A stretch of 64,000 bases of DNA from Candidatus Thiodictyon syntrophicum (GCF_002813775.1 NZ_CP020370.1:4923501-4987500); one strand, 5' to 3'. Shown: positions 1-9,630, counted from the first letter of the stretch. Translations and numbers: made by a program. Notes: generated by a model from the letters alone, not told the origin.

Positions 1-1
1 G

Positions 2-154
2 GCGGACGCGGTGGTGGCCGCCCTGGTGCGTGACCATCAGGCGGACAAGGCACGGTTGCTGCCGGTAGGGGTGTCATTCGCCGCACCGGTGGCCTCCAAT
101 GCGAGTGAGGAAGGACGGGCGCAGAATCGGCGGGTGGAGTTGGTGCAGTATTAG
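2..154 (+). CDS. OmpA-family C-terminal domain, 5' end outside the window
   Basis: The reading frame is open from base 2 and stops at TAG 152-154, giving about 50 residues. It ends in GRAQNRRVELVQY, which matches the distal peptidoglycan-binding motif (NxxGRxxNRRVE) of OmpA/Pal/MotB-type domains. Such domains anchor outer-membrane or motor proteins to the murein layer. The N-terminal part, and therefore the architecture (OmpA, Pal-like or MotB-like), cannot be seen. A repeat of family A starts about 60 bases downstream and separates this gene from the convergent tyrA. Confidence 0.75.
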   Translation, partial: ADAVVAALVRDHQADKARLLPVGVSFAAPVASNASEEGRAQNRRVELVQY

Positions 155-215
155 GAACGGCTCACTAATAAGTTAAAAACGTCCATTAGGCAAGTCCATT
201 AGGAAGTGCGTTCAG

Positions 216-326
216 CGTCGTTGTCGTTGTCGTTGTCGAGGTTATTGTAGCGCCTCGGATTCTGTCGCGCCCCAAATTGCATCGCTTCTCCGATTACGAT
301 TACGATCACGACAACGACAACGATTC
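216..326. repeat. Dispersed hexamer-armed repeat, family A, copy 1
   Basis: One arm is a run of GTTGTC hexamers (216-238) and the other is ATTACG/ACAACG units (292-326), so the ends are inverted. About 50 bases of core lie between. The core reads GAGGTTAT-GTAGCGCC--GGATTCT and is found again in opposite orientation at 51207-51318. A third copy at 15231-15314 has only the arms. It sits in the convergent gap between the OmpA-like gene and tyrA. Confidence 0.8.
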
Positions 327-365
327 CCAGACCACTCCGACCGTGCGGCTTTGCGAAGCGCCGAT

Positions 366-1271
366 TTATTTGCGTTTGTCGGCGTCCGATGACGGACTGT
401 CCTTGGGCGACGCAACCTCCACATACCGGTCCCGCGCCGCCTTGGCGCGCTCGAAGACCTCCAGCAGGGTATTGCCGTCGCCCAGGCGAATAGCCTGGGA
501 CAAGTCCGTCAATTCGATGCTGAAGCGCGCCAGCATGGCGGACAGGGCCTCGCGGTTGGCCATGCAGATGTCCCGCCACATGACCGGGCTCGATGAGGCG
601 ATGCGGGTGAAGTCGCGAAAGCCCCCGGCGGCATAGCGGAAGATCTCGTCGGTTTCGTCCATGCGCGCCAAGGCGTCCACCAGGCCGTAGGCAAGCATGT
701 GGGGCAGGTGGCTGGTGGCGGCCAGGACCTCGTCGTGGTGGGCCACGGACATGCGGCTGACCTCGGCCCCGCAGGTGCGCCACATCCAGTCCACCCGCGC
801 CAGGGCCTCCGGGTCGGTCTCCGGCAGGGGTGTGAGGATGACCCGGCGCTGACGGTAGAGGGTCGCAAAGGAGGCATCGACCCCGCTGTGCTCGGTGCCG
901 GCGATCGGGTGCCCCGGGACCAGGCGCGGCGGTATCCGGCCGAAGGCGGCCAGGGCGTCGGCGACCACGCTGCCTTTGACACTGCCGCCGTCGGTCACGA
1001 TGGCGTCCGCGCGCAACCGGTCCTTGATCGCCGTGAAGACGGCACGGATCGCGCCCAGGGGAACGGCGATGAACACCAGGTCCGCCCCCGCGACCGCGGC
1101 GGCGGGGTCCTGGTCGAAGCGGTCGATCACCCCGATTTCCACCGCCCGCTCCAGGTTAGGCAGGGCGCGCCCGCAGCCGACCACCTCGTTGACCGCCCCG
1201 GCCGCGCGCAGGGCGCGGGCCAGGGAGCCGCCGATCAGGCCGACGCCGATGATGGCAAGTCGTTCAATCAT
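366..1271 (-). CDS. tyrA: Prephenate dehydrogenase TyrA
   Basis: 301 residues. It oxidatively decarboxylates prephenate to 4-hydroxyphenylpyruvate in cytosolic tyrosine synthesis. The N-terminus IIGVGLIGGSLARALRAAG is the GxGxxG Rossmann dinucleotide-binding motif. An internal VPGHPIAGTEHSGVDA segment matches the conserved prephenate-binding region of TyrA. There is no fused chorismate mutase, which here belongs to PheA. Its ATG overlaps the hisC stop (ATGA), so the two are probably translationally coupled. It is the last gene of the minus-strand gyrA-serC-serA-pheA-hisC-tyrA block. In many relatives aroA, cmk and rpsA follow, but here a dispersed repeat and an OmpA-like gene on the other strand follow instead. 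Confidence 0.93.
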   Translation of the reverse strand: MIERLAIIGVGLIGGSLARALRAAGAVNEVVGCGRALPNLERAVEIGVIDRFDQDPAAAVAGADLVFIAVPLGAIRAVFTAIKDRLRADAIVTDGGSVKGSVVADALAAFGRIPPRLVPGHPIAGTEHSGVDASFATLYRQRRVILTPLPETDPEALARVDWMWRTCGAEVSRMSVAHHDEVLAATSHLPHMLAYGLVDALARMDETDEIFRYAAGGFRDFTRIASSSPVMWRDICMANREALSAMLARFSIELTDLSQAIRLGDGNTLLEVFERAKAARDRYVEVASPKDSPSSDADKRK

Positions 1272-2383
1272 AAGACCTTGACAATATCCTCAAGGGCCGC
1301 GAGCAAGCGGGCGTTGTCCGCCTCGAGGCCGATACTGATCCGCAGATGATTGGGCAGGCCGTAGTTGGCGATGGGCCGCACAATAATACCCCGGCGCAGC
1401 AGGGCCTCATTGATCGGAGCGGCGGTGCGGCCCAGGTCGACGGTGACGAAATTACCGACGGACGGAATATAGCCCAGCCCCAAGCGCTCGAAGCCGGCGG
1501 TGAGTTGGCGCATCCCGGCGCGGTTGAGTTCCACTGAGGCCCGCACGTGTTCACAATCGCCGATGGCCGCCGCCGCCGCCGCCTGGGCCAGGCTGTTGAC
1601 GTTGAAGGGGTGACGCACCCGGTTGAGCAGGTCCGCGAGGCGCGGGTCGCTGAGCGCATAGCCGACCCGCAGGGCCGCGAGCCCGTGGGCCTTGGAGAAG
1701 GTGCGGGTGACGATCAGGTGCGGGTGGGCGTCGAGCCACTGGGTGGCGTCCGGGAAGTCGGGCTCGCTGACGTATTCGGTGTAGGCCTCGTCGATCACCA
1801 CCACACAGGTCTTGGGCAGCCCCTCGATGAAGGTCCGCAAGGGGTCCGCCGCGAGCCAGGTACCGGTGGGGTTGTTGGGGTTGGCAATCCAGACCACCCG
1901 CGTGTGCTCGTTCACCAGGGCAGCCATGGCCGCGAGGTCATGGCCGTAGTCGCGCGCCGGGGCGATGCGGGCCGTGGCGCCCACTGCCTGGGTGGCGATC
2001 GGATAGACGGCGAAGGCGTGCGCGGAGAAGAGCGATTCGGTCCCCGGCTGGAGGAAAACCCGCGCCACCATGTCCAGCACATCGTTGGAGCCGTTGCCGA
2101 TGGTGACCGCCATGGGCGACACCCGATGGTGGTCGGCGATGGCCCGGCGCAGTTCAAAGGCGGCACCGTCCGGATAAAGACCCAACTCAGGCAGGGCCGC
2201 GGCGATGGCCTCGCGCGCCCGATGCCCGGGGCCTAAGGGGTTTTCATTGGAGGCGAGCTTGATGGTGCCGCTGATGCCCAGTTCGCGCTCCAACTCCGAG
2301 ACCGGCTTGCCGGGGACATAGGGGGTAAGGCCCGCGATACCGGGGGCGGCAAGGGCGAGAAAGGGGTTTTCTTGGTTGGTCAT
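1268..2383 (-). CDS. hisC: Histidinol-phosphate aminotransferase HisC
   Basis: 371-residue PLP-dependent class I/II aminotransferase of the HisC family. It makes histidinol phosphate from imidazole-acetol phosphate. Paralogues placed in the pheA-tyrA context often also transaminate aromatic keto acids. Visible signatures are LASNENPLGPG near the N-terminus, NPNNPTGTW, DEAYTEY and RTFSKAHGLAALRVGY, which contains the Schiff-base lysine. It lies 77 bases downstream of pheA and overlaps tyrA by four bases. The neighbourhood favours a role in phenylalanine and tyrosine synthesis. Sequence alone does not separate that from histidine synthesis. Confidence 0.92.
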   Translation of the reverse strand: MTNQENPFLALAAPGIAGLTPYVPGKPVSELERELGISGTIKLASNENPLGPGHRAREAIAAALPELGLYPDGAAFELRRAIADHHRVSPMAVTIGNGSNDVLDMVARVFLQPGTESLFSAHAFAVYPIATQAVGATARIAPARDYGHDLAAMAALVNEHTRVVWIANPNNPTGTWLAADPLRTFIEGLPKTCVVVIDEAYTEYVSEPDFPDATQWLDAHPHLIVTRTFSKAHGLAALRVGYALSDPRLADLLNRVRHPFNVNSLAQAAAAAAIGDCEHVRASVELNRAGMRQLTAGFERLGLGYIPSVGNFVTVDLGRTAAPINEALLRRGIIVRPIANYGLPNHLRISIGLEADNARLLAALEDIVKVL

Positions 2384-2432
2384 GCACTGGGTCCGGATGG
2401 GGAAAAGGGACTGCCTATAGCGCCATTTTCAT

Positions 2433-2455
2433 TGTGTTTAACTTGTTCTTGACTG
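2433..2455. repeat. Short repeat shared with 51181-51203
   Basis: The pheA-hisC gap contains TGTGTTTAACTTGTTCTTGA (2433-2452). Its reverse complement recurs almost exactly at 51181-51203, beside family A copy 3. Only one or two bases differ over 23. The function is unknown. It may be an end of the family A element left without the hexamer part. Confidence 0.5.
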
Positions 2456-2460
2456 GTTAC

Positions 2461-3597
2461 TTACAGCACCGCGACCGGGTAGGACCCAAGCACCTTGAAG
2501 AGCAGCGATGCCTGCTTGAGATGTTCCAATGCCTCGGCCACCTTGGGGTCGGCCCGGTGGCCGATGATGTCGATGAAAAAGACATAGTCCCAGATCCCCC
2601 GGCGGGAGGGCCGGGACTCGATCCGGGTCATGTCGATGCCGTGCTCCGCCAACGGTGACAGCAATGCGTGCAGACCACCGGAGGCGTTGCGGCAGGAGAT
2701 CAGCAGACTGGTCTTGTCCTGGCCGCTGGAGGGAGCGTCCTTGGGGCCGATCACCAGGAAGCGGGTGGTGTTGCCGGGTTCGTCCTCAATGCTCTGCTCG
2801 AGCACCGTGAGGCCGTAAATTTCGGCCGCCGGGAGCCCGGCCACCGCGGCACTCCCCGCCTCCAGGCTCGCCAGGCGCGCCGCCTCCGCGTTGCTGCCCA
2901 CCGCCACGCGCTGCGCCTGCGGCAGGTACCGGTCCAGCCAACCCCGGCACTGGGCCAGGGACTGCTGGTGAGAGTACAGGGTGCCGATGGTCGTGGTATC
3001 CGCCTCCCGGCTCATCAGGTGGTGATGGATGCGCAGGCTCACCTCGCCGGTGATCAAGAGCGGCGAGGCGAGGAACATATCCAGGGTGTGACTGATGACG
3101 CCCTCGGTGGAATTCTCCACCGGCACCACCCCGTAGTCGCAGGAACCCGCCTCCACCTCCCGGAAGATCTCGCCGATGGTCGCCATGGCGATGGTGCGCA
3201 CCGAGTGGCCGAACTGCTTGAGCGCCGCCGCCTGGGTGAAGGTCCCCGCGGGCCCCAGATAGGCGGCCCGCATGGGCTGCTCCAGAGCCAGGCAGGCGGA
3301 CATGATCTCGCGGAAGAGCCGGGCCACCTCCTCGCCGTCCAGGGGGCCCGGGTTCTTCTCCTTGATCCGCCGCAGGATCGCCGCCTCCCGCTCCGGGCGA
3401 TAATACTGGACCGGGCCCTCCTCCGGACTCAGTGCGGGCAGCGCACCCGCCGTGCCCGCCAGGGCGTTCTTGATGCGACCCACCTGCTGGGCACAGCGGG
3501 CACGCTCGCTGATCAGGCGCATGAGGTCCATGTCGATGGAGTCGATGCGCTCGCGTACCTCATGAAGTTGATCCGCGGGGCGGGCGGGTTGGTCCAT
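2461..3597 (-). CDS. pheA: Bifunctional chorismate mutase / prephenate dehydratase (P-protein)
   Basis: 378 residues. It converts chorismate to prephenate and then to phenylpyruvate, the committed steps to phenylalanine. In order: an AroQ chorismate mutase helix bundle (about residues 8-100, IDSIDMDLMRLISERARCAQ), a prephenate dehydratase domain from AYLGPAGTFTQAAALKQFG (about 110) including PVENSTEGVI, and a C-terminal ACT domain (GGLHALLSPLAEHGIDMTRI) with the ESRPSR motif that binds phenylalanine for feedback control. Its length fits gammaproteobacterial PheA. It lies 13 bases after serA in the same direction. No leader peptide or attenuator is visible in that short gap. Confidence 0.95.
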   Translation of the reverse strand: MDQPARPADQLHEVRERIDSIDMDLMRLISERARCAQQVGRIKNALAGTAGALPALSPEEGPVQYYRPEREAAILRRIKEKNPGPLDGEEVARLFREIMSACLALEQPMRAAYLGPAGTFTQAAALKQFGHSVRTIAMATIGEIFREVEAGSCDYGVVPVENSTEGVISHTLDMFLASPLLITGEVSLRIHHHLMSREADTTTIGTLYSHQQSLAQCRGWLDRYLPQAQRVAVGSNAEAARLASLEAGSAAVAGLPAAEIYGLTVLEQSIEDEPGNTTRFLVIGPKDAPSSGQDKTSLLISCRNASGGLHALLSPLAEHGIDMTRIESRPSRRGIWDYVFFIDIIGHRADPKVAEALEHLKQASLLFKVLGSYPVAVL

Positions 3598-3610
3598 GGC
3601 TTGAGTCCCG

Positions 3611-4780
3611 TCAGTTGCCGAGACAGCGCACCGAGAGGACCCCCCCGATGGCGCGCAGTTGCGCGACCGTGGCCTCCGGGCAGCGCTGGTTCACGTCGAT
3701 CAGGGTCACCGCCACGTCACCGCGGGAGCGATTGAGCATGTCCAGGATATTGAGCTTGGCGGCGGCCAGGTCGGTCGAGATCTGACCCACCATGTTGGGC
3801 ACGTTGCTGTTGACGATGGCCATGCGATAGCCGCCGTTGCGCGGCAGACAGATGTCCGGGAAGTTGACCGAGTTGACGACGTTGCCGTCCTCCAGATAGT
3901 CGCGCACCTGATCGGCGACCATCACGGCGCAGTTGTCCTCGGCCTCCGCGGTCGAGGCCCCCAGGTGGGGCAGGGTCACCACCCGCGGGTGGTCCTTCAG
4001 CAGGTTGTTCGGAAAATCGCAGCAATAGGCGTACAGATGACCCTCGTCGAGGGCGGCGACCACCGCCTGATCGTCCAGGATACCTTCGCGGGAGAAATTG
4101 AGCAGCACCGCGCCTTTTTTCATGATCCTCACGCGCTCGGCGTTGATCATGTGCCGCGTCTCATTGGTGAGCGGCACATGGAAGGTCACGAAATCGGAGC
4201 GCGAGAGGAGGTCATCGATACTGAGCGCCGGCTGCACGTCGCTCGACAACTGCCAGGCACGCGCGATGGTGATGGTCGGGTCATAGCCGACGACCTTCAT
4301 CCCCAGGGCGCGGGCGGCGTTGGCCACCTTGACCCCGATGGCCCCCAGACCGATGACGCCCAAAGTACGGCCCGGCAACTCGAAACCGACGAAGTGCTTC
4401 TTGCCCGCCTCGACCGCCTTACCGATGGACGCGTCGTCACCCGTGAGGCTCCGGGCGAAGTGCCAGGCCTGGCCGATGTTGCGGGCGGCGATCAACATAC
4501 CGGCGACGACCAGTTCCTTCACCGCATTGGCGTTGGCCCCAGGGGCATTGAAGACCGCAATCCCCCGGGCGGTCATGGCCGGCACCGGGATATTGTTGGT
4601 GCCGGCCCCGGCACGGCCGATGGCCTGCACCGTGTCCGGGATCACGAGGTCGTGCATCTTGGCCGAGCGCACCAGGATCGCGTCCGGGTGGGCGATCTCG
4701 GAGGCCACCTCGTAGCGGTCCCGCGGCAGCCGGTCGAGCCCGGCCACCGAGATGTTGTTGAGCGTCTGGATCTTGAACAT
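3611..4780 (-). CDS. serA: D-3-phosphoglycerate dehydrogenase
   Basis: 389-residue D-isomer-specific 2-hydroxyacid dehydrogenase with a C-terminal ACT domain. It oxidises 3-phosphoglycerate to 3-phosphohydroxypyruvate, whose product SerC aminates. The NAD fold shows LGVIGLGAIGVKVANAAR. The catalytic arginine is in LLNFSREGILDD and the histidine in LPHLGASTAEAEDN. The ACT segment near the C-terminus (NMVGQISTDLAAAKLNIL) probably senses serine. Placed between serC and pheA, it completes a serine plus aromatic block. A family B repeat separates it from serC, so it may have its own promoter or depend on readthrough. Confidence 0.93.
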   Translation of the reverse strand: MFKIQTLNNISVAGLDRLPRDRYEVASEIAHPDAILVRSAKMHDLVIPDTVQAIGRAGAGTNNIPVPAMTARGIAVFNAPGANANAVKELVVAGMLIAARNIGQAWHFARSLTGDDASIGKAVEAGKKHFVGFELPGRTLGVIGLGAIGVKVANAARALGMKVVGYDPTITIARAWQLSSDVQPALSIDDLLSRSDFVTFHVPLTNETRHMINAERVRIMKKGAVLLNFSREGILDDQAVVAALDEGHLYAYCCDFPNNLLKDHPRVVTLPHLGASTAEAEDNCAVMVADQVRDYLEDGNVVNSVNFPDICLPRNGGYRMAIVNSNVPNMVGQISTDLAAAKLNILDMLNRSRGDVAVTLIDVNQRCPEATVAQLRAIGGVLSVRCLGN

Positions 4781-4816
4781 AGTTAATCAGGCATATCGAA
4801 AGCGGTAAGAATGATT

Positions 4817-4910
4817 AGCCGCAAATGAACGCAAATTAACGCAAATAAACAGCGAGCGGTAAGTGCGCTGCTGGATTTATTTGCGTCCTTTTACGCTCAT
4901 TTGCGGCAAA
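4817..4910. repeat. Dispersed inverted repeat, family B, copy 1
   Basis: The arms are GCCGCAAATGAACGCAAATT (4818-4837, extended by another AACGCAAAT) and, inverted, ATTTATTTGCGTCC...CTCATTTGCGGC near 4875-4907. About 25 bases lie between the arms. The same structure is seen at 55311-55445 and 57327-57455. This copy separates serC and serA. Confidence 0.8.
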
Positions 4911-4931
4911 ATTATCTTCTCTTCTCTGCGC

Positions 4932-6014
4932 TCAGCCGTGCGTGCGCTCGAATTCCGCCATGTAGGCGACCAGCGCCTGCACCCCCGCCTCCGGCATGGC
5001 GTTGTAGATACTCGCGCGCATTCCGCCCACCGAGCGGTGGCCCTTGAGCGTGGTGAGGCCCGCGGCCTTGGCGCCCTTGAGGAAGGGATCGTCCAGGTCC
5101 GGCGTGGGGAGCGTGAAGGGGACGTTCATCCAGGACCGGGCGTCCGGTGCCACCGGGTTCGTGTAAAAGCCGGAGGCGTCGATGACGCCATAGAGCATTT
5201 GCGCCTTACGCTGATTGATGACCGCCATCGCGTCCAGACCGCCCAGGTCCTTGACCCACTGGAACACCAGCCCCGCCAGATACCAGGCATAGGTGGGCGG
5301 GGTGTTGTACATGGAGTCGTTATCGGCCTGGATCTTGTAATCGAGCATGGTGGGGGTGCCGGCCAGGGGTTGGCCGATCAGGTCCTCACGCACGATGACG
5401 ATGGTCAGCCCCGCCGGACCGATGTTCTTCTGGGCCCCGGCGTAGATCACACCGAAGCGCGACACGTCGATGGGACGCGACAGGAGCGTGGAGGACATGT
5501 CCGCCACCAGGGGCGTGCCGCCGCAGTCCGGCACATAGGGGAACTCCACGCCCTCGATGGTCTCGTTCGGGGTGTAGTGGAGATAGGCGGCAGCGGACTT
5601 GAGCTTGAGCTCGGACTGCTTTGGTGCGCGGGTGAAATGCTCGTCCTCGGTGGTGGCGGCCACGTTGACACGGCCGTAGCGGCGCGCCTCGGCGATCGCC
5701 TTCTTGGACCAGGAGCCGGTGTTGAGATAGTCCGCCCCCTCGGCCCCGCGCAGCAGGTTCATCGGCACCATGGCGAACTGGGTGGAGGCCCCGCCCTGGA
5801 GAAACAGCACTTTGTAATTGGCGGGGACGCCGAGCAGTTCACGCAGGTCCGCCTCGGCCTTGGCTGCGATGGCCATGAACTCCTTGCCGCGATGGCTCAT
5901 CTCCGCCACACACATGCCGCTGCCCTGCCAGTCCAGCATCTCGTCCCGGGCCCGCAGGAGCACGGACTCGGGCAACATGGCCGGACCGGCGCTGAAGTTA
6001 TACACGCGTGACAT
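4932..6014 (-). CDS. serC: Phosphoserine aminotransferase
   Basis: 360 residues. This class V PLP aminotransferase makes O-phosphoserine from 3-phosphohydroxypyruvate and glutamate, and in many bacteria also serves pyridoxal phosphate synthesis. The start chosen is [18 protein letters not shown] at 6014, because that is the family N-terminus and a GGAGA ribosome site lies just upstream. Longer frames extend into the gyrA spacer. Conserved segments include [33 protein letters not shown] (with the PLP lysine) and [15 protein letters not shown]. Length and context (gyrA upstream, serA downstream) are normal for gammaproteobacteria. Confidence 0.95.
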   Translation of the reverse strand: MSRVYNFSAGPAMLPESVLLRARDEMLDWQGSGMCVAEMSHRGKEFMAIAAKAEADLRELLGVPANYKVLFLQGGASTQFAMVPMNLLRGAEGADYLNTGSWSKKAIAEARRYGRVNVAATTEDEHFTRAPKQSELKLKSAAAYLHYTPNETIEGVEFPYVPDCGGTPLVADMSSTLLSRPIDVSRFGVIYAGAQKNIGPAGLTIVIVREDLIGQPLAGTPTMLDYKIQADNDSMYNTPPTYAWYLAGLVFQWVKDLGGLDAMAVINQRKAQMLYGVIDASGFYTNPVAPDARSWMNVPFTLPTPDLDDPFLKGAKAAGLTTLKGHRSVGGMRASIYNAMPEAGVQALVAYMAEFERTHG

Positions 6015-6045
6015 GTTAAATCTCCGCTCAACTGTCTGAAATGGT

Positions 6046-6065
6046 GGCCCCGCAAGCACGGGGCC
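6046..6065 (-). terminator. GC-rich hairpin between gyrA and serC
   Basis: GGCCCCG-CAAGCA-CGGGGCC forms a perfect 7-bp stem five bases after the gyrA stop. There is no T tract, so it may be an RNA processing or stability element, or a weak attenuator, rather than a full intrinsic terminator. Confidence 0.5.
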
Positions 6066-6069
6066 GGGC

Positions 6070-8754
6070 CTAATCGGCAGGCGTTTCGCCCGCTTCGTCG
6101 TCCCCATCAGCGCCCGGCTCGGTGTCCGGGTCGTCTTCGTTGTCCAATTCGTCGCTCGCAACGCCGCCCGGGTCGCCGTCGGCCGCCTCCCCGGTCTCGT
6201 CCGGACCTGTCCCATTCTCGCCCTCCAGGGCAACGATGCGCTCGACATACCGCAGTTTCTCCCCTGACCCCAGGCTGATCAGCTTCACCCCCTGGGCGGG
6301 ACGGCCCACAACCGGGATCTGGTCGACCGGCGTGCGGATCAGGGTACCGCCCTCCGTGATCAGCATGATCTCGTCGCCGGGACGCACCAGCACCGCGCCC
6401 ACCTGGGCGCCGTTGCGATCACTACCGGCGATGGCGATGACACCCTTGGTCCCGCGGCCCTTGGTGGGGAACTCGGCCACCGTGGTACGCTTACCATAAC
6501 CGTTTTCGGTCACGCACAGGATGGTCCCGGGCTCCGGTACCACGAGCGCGATGACCCGCTGGCCCTCGTCCAGCATGACCCCGCGCACCCCGTGGGCACC
6601 GCGGCCCATGGCCCGGACGTGGTCTTCGCTGAAGCGCACCGCCTTGCCGGCGGAGGTGAAGAGCATCAGGTCGCGCTGCCCGTCGGTAATGGCCACGCCG
6701 ACCAGAACCTCGTCTTCATGCAGGTCGATGGCGATGATGCCGCGCGCGAGCGGCCGCGAGAACTCGGTCAGCGGGGTCTTCTTGACTGTACCGGCGCTGG
6801 TCACCATGAAGACGAAGTAGCCCTCCTCATAGGCACGCACCGGCAGGACCGCGTTGATGCGCTCCCCCTGCTCCAGGGGCAGCAGGTTGACCATGGGCCG
6901 ACCGCGCGCCCCGCGCCCGGCCTGCGGCAACTCGTAGACCTTGAGCCAATAGACCCGGCCGCGGCTGGAGAAGCACAGCACCGTGTCGTGCGAGTTGGCG
7001 ACGAAGATCCGGTCGATAAAGTCCTCTTCCTTGAAGGAGGTCGCGCTCTTGCCCTTGCCGCCGCGCCGCTGCGCCTGATAGTCGCTGATCGGCTGGGCCT
7101 TGACATAGCCCTGGTGCGACATGGTCACGACCACGTCCTCGGGGGCGATCAGGTCCTCCAGCGTCAGGTCCGTGTGGTCCACCAGGATCTCGGTGCGGCG
7201 CGCATCCCCGAACTGGTCGCGGATGGCCGCGAGTTCCTTGCGGATCACCCCCATCAACTGGTCCGGGTCCGAGAGGATCAACAAGAGGGCGGCGATCTGC
7301 TCCAGGATCTCGCCGAACTCGCCGAGGATCTTCTCCTGCTCCAGGCCGGTCAAGCGCTGCAGCTGCAGGTCCAGGATCGCCTTGGTCTGACGCTCGCTCA
7401 GCCGATAGCCGCCGGCGACCATCCCGAAGGCGGCCTCGAGTTCCTCGGGCCTGGTCTGCTCCGCCCCGGCGCGGGCCAACATGCCGGTCACCGCCCCCGG
7501 CGGCCAGGTGCGGGCCATCAGGCCCTCGCGCGCCTCGGCCGGGTTGGCCGCGGCACGGATCAGCGCAATCACCTCGTCCAGGTTCGCGAGCGCGATGGCA
7601 TAGCCTTCCAGGATATGGGCGCGATCACGCGCCTTGCGCAGTTGGAAGAGGGTGCGGCGGGTCACCACGTCGCGGCGGTGGCGCAGGAAATACTCCAGCA
7701 TCTGCTTGAGGTTCAGCGTCCGCGGCTGGCCGTCCACCAGCGACACCATGTTGATGCCGAACACACTCTGCATGGCGGTGTGCTGATACAGGTTGTTCAG
7801 CAGCACCTCGGGGTAGGCGTCCTTCTTCAGCTCGATGACCATGCGCATCCCGTCCTTGTCGGACTCGTCGCGCAGCCCGTCGTGGGCGATGCCCTCGATC
7901 TTCTTCTCCTTCACCAACTCGGCGATCCGCTCCAGGAGCTTGGCCTTGTTGACCTGATAGGGGAGTTCCGTGACGACGATGGCCTCGCGCCCGCTGCGCT
8001 TCTGGGTCTCGATCTCGGTGCGCGCGCGCATGACGCAGCGCCCGCGCCCGGTCCGGTAGGCCTCGCGGATACCGCGCACGCCGTTGATCGTGGCCGCCGT
8101 CGGAAAGTCCGGACCCGGCACCAGGGCCATCAGGTCCTCGATGGTCGCCAGCGGGTTGTCGATCAGGGCCAGACAGGCGTCGATGACCTCGCGCAGGTTA
8201 TGCGGCGGGATATTGGTGGCCATGCCGACCGCGATGCCGGAGGAGCCGTTCACCAGCAGGTTCGGGAAGCGCGCCGGCAGGACCGTGGGCTCCTGCTCGG
8301 TGTTGTCATAGTTCGGGATGAAATCGACGGTGTCCTTGTCCAGGTCGTCCAGCAAGGCGTCCGCCATGCGCGTGAGGCGCACCTCCGTGTAGCGCATGGC
8401 CGCCGGCGGGTCCCCGTCCACCGAGCCGAAGTTGCCCTGGCCGTCCACCAGCAGGTAGCGCAGCGAAAAGGGCTGCGCCATGCGCACCATGGTGTCGTAG
8501 ATGGCCGAGTCGCCGTGGGGGTGGTACTTACCCATCACGTCGCCGACCACGCGGGCCGACTTGCGGTGGGCACGGTTCCAGACGTTGCCCTGTTCGTTCA
8601 TGGAGAACAGCACCCGGCGGTGCACGGGCTTCAATCCATCGCGCACGTCCGGCAGGGCCCTACCGACGATCACGCTCATGGCGTAATCCAGGTAGGACTG
8701 GCGCATCTCGTCTTCCAGATTGATCAGGATAACTTCGCGGGCGAAATCAGGCAT
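6070..8754 (-). CDS. gyrA: DNA gyrase subunit A
   Basis: 894 residues. It is the breakage-reunion subunit of gyrase, which introduces negative supercoils with GyrB. The start is [18 protein letters not shown] at 8754. An upstream extension has no family similarity. The catalytic tyrosine is in [10 protein letters not shown]. The quinolone-resistance region reads [17 protein letters not shown], so the residues equivalent to E. coli Ser83 and Asp87 are wild type. The GyrA box QRRGGKG starts the beta-pinwheel domain. The C-terminus is a long acidic tail (about 50 residues rich in D, E and G), as in E. coli GyrA, where such a tail tunes activity. No clear Shine-Dalgarno sequence is seen. Confidence 0.97.
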   Translation of the reverse strand: MPDFAREVILINLEDEMRQSYLDYAMSVIVGRALPDVRDGLKPVHRRVLFSMNEQGNVWNRAHRKSARVVGDVMGKYHPHGDSAIYDTMVRMAQPFSLRYLLVDGQGNFGSVDGDPPAAMRYTEVRLTRMADALLDDLDKDTVDFIPNYDNTEQEPTVLPARFPNLLVNGSSGIAVGMATNIPPHNLREVIDACLALIDNPLATIEDLMALVPGPDFPTAATINGVRGIREAYRTGRGRCVMRARTEIETQKRSGREAIVVTELPYQVNKAKLLERIAELVKEKKIEGIAHDGLRDESDKDGMRMVIELKKDAYPEVLLNNLYQHTAMQSVFGINMVSLVDGQPRTLNLKQMLEYFLRHRRDVVTRRTLFQLRKARDRAHILEGYAIALANLDEVIALIRAAANPAEAREGLMARTWPPGAVTGMLARAGAEQTRPEELEAAFGMVAGGYRLSERQTKAILDLQLQRLTGLEQEKILGEFGEILEQIAALLLILSDPDQLMGVIRKELAAIRDQFGDARRTEILVDHTDLTLEDLIAPEDVVVTMSHQGYVKAQPISDYQAQRRGGKGKSATSFKEEDFIDRIFVANSHDTVLCFSSRGRVYWLKVYELPQAGRGARGRPMVNLLPLEQGERINAVLPVRAYEEGYFVFMVTSAGTVKKTPLTEFSRPLARGIIAIDLHEDEVLVGVAITDGQRDLMLFTSAGKAVRFSEDHVRAMGRGAHGVRGVMLDEGQRVIALVVPEPGTILCVTENGYGKRTTVAEFPTKGRGTKGVIAIAGSDRNGAQVGAVLVRPGDEIMLITEGGTLIRTPVDQIPVVGRPAQGVKLISLGSGEKLRYVERIVALEGENGTGPDETGEAADGDPGGVASDELDNEDDPDTEPGADGDDEAGETPAD

Positions 8755-8839
8755 GGGTAGGACGGGCTTCCAGGCTGCGCAACGGCCGCGGCGGGACTTG
8801 CCCCGGGCGGCGGCTAGGGGGGTACGGACAAGACCGGGC

Positions 8840-8848
8840 ATTGTAGCA
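8840..8848 (-). promoter_or_regulatory. Probable gyrA promoter, extended -10
   Basis: On the minus strand the sequence TGCTACAAT lies 86 bases upstream of the gyrA start and matches an extended -10 box (TGnTATAAT-like). No convincing -35 is visible in the GC-rich DNA at the expected spacing. The identical nonamer occurs upstream of rpoD (36041-36049), which supports a shared sigma-70 element. Confidence 0.45.
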
Positions 8849-9002
8849 CGGGGCCGCGCTCGGCCCCAGTGGGGTTGTGAGCGCAATGGCCGGGGAGGAA
8901 TCAGCCGCCAGGCGAGGATTCCGCCGCGTGGTCTGCGCCCACCCCTGGGTGGCTGATGGCCCCCGAGACAGTGGCCCCCGAGACATTGATGGAGTGACGC
9001 GG

Positions 9003-9034
9003 TTAGGTTAGTCTTAGACGAAGTCTAACCTAAT
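9003..9034. other. AT-rich hairpin between gyrA and the PstS-like gene
   Basis: TTAGGTTAG and CTAACCTAA face each other around a 13-base spacer that itself contains TAGAC-GAA-GTCTA. Two alternative stems are therefore possible. It lies in the divergent gap, about 85 bases before the PstS-like gene. It could be an operator or a folded leader. There is no T tract. The rest of 8849-9115 shows no gene. Confidence 0.4.
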
Positions 9035-9115
9035 CACCCACTGCCCAGGCGCGGGCGGCGGGGCCGCGTATGCAGTGCCCCCAGCGGCTCGTCCGAGCCC
9101 AGGATACCGGTTTCT

Positions 9116-9628
9116 ATGGGCCGCCCACCAAGCCCCGCCACCGCCAGATCGACGACACCGATACCGCCCGGGCGCTTGGACTCGGCGCCCCGCCAGGCCA
9201 AGAACGTAGGTCTCGCGGCTGTCTCGCTGCTCTGTGGGCTGGTCTGTGCCTTGTGGCCGCCCGCGGCCGCGGTCCAGGAGTTGATCGTCAACCAGGATTC
9301 TGCCCATCGCCAAGTGACCCAAAACGAGGCCCGGCTCTACTTCACCCTACGCCTGCAACGGTGGCCCGACGGCCAGCCCGTGCAGATTTTCGTGCTGCCT
9401 GACGAGGACCCGCTGCACGTCGCCTTCACCAAGAATCTGCTCGGGTTGTTCCCCTACCAATTGCGTGGCGTATGGGATCGGCAGGTGTTTTCCGGCACCG
9501 GCCAGGCCCCGACCAGGGTCGCCGACGAGTCGGAGATGATCCGACGGGTGGCGACGACCCCAGGCTCCATGGGCTATGCACACTCCGCGCCCCAGGACCC
9601 CCGGGTCCGCACGCTGGAGGTGCACTGA
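9116..9628 (+). CDS. PstS-like periplasmic binding-domain protein
   Basis: About 170 residues if the first ATG is used. The start is uncertain, because a hydrophobic export segment (VGLAAVSLLCGLVCALW) begins only near residue 31 and its upstream 30 residues are proline- and arginine-rich. The mature part (QELIVNQDSAHRQVTQNEAR, then IFVLPDEDPLHVAFTKNLLG and a closing MIRRVATTPGSMGYA) resembles the short phosphate-ABC-transporter substrate-binding-like proteins. These keep the PstS-type TPGSxGY segment but lack a full two-lobe receptor. It is followed after two bases by a porin-like gene, so the pair is probably one operon. The ligand is unknown. It is not linked to pst transport genes here. 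Confidence 0.7.
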   Translation: MGRPPSPATARSTTPIPPGRLDSAPRQAKNVGLAAVSLLCGLVCALWPPAAAVQELIVNQDSAHRQVTQNEARLYFTLRLQRWPDGQPVQIFVLPDEDPLHVAFTKNLLGLFPYQLRGVWDRQVFSGTGQAPTRVADESEMIRRVATTPGSMGYAHSAPQDPRVRTLEVH

Positions 9629-9630
9629 AC

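Noticed and set aside
6015-6248. Longer SerC starting at 6248
   Set aside because: It overlaps the 3' end of gyrA in another frame; the family start and a ribosome site are at 6014.
8478-8515. Quinolone-resistance substitution in GyrA
   Set aside because: The region reads [17 protein letters not shown], with serine and aspartate at the positions where resistance changes occur.
5818-8956. Long open frames opposite gyrA and serC, for example 6592-8760 on the plus strand
   Set aside because: They are antisense shadows caused by high GC content and strong codon bias; their composition (His, Gln, Asp, Val rich) fits reverse-complement reading of the real genes.
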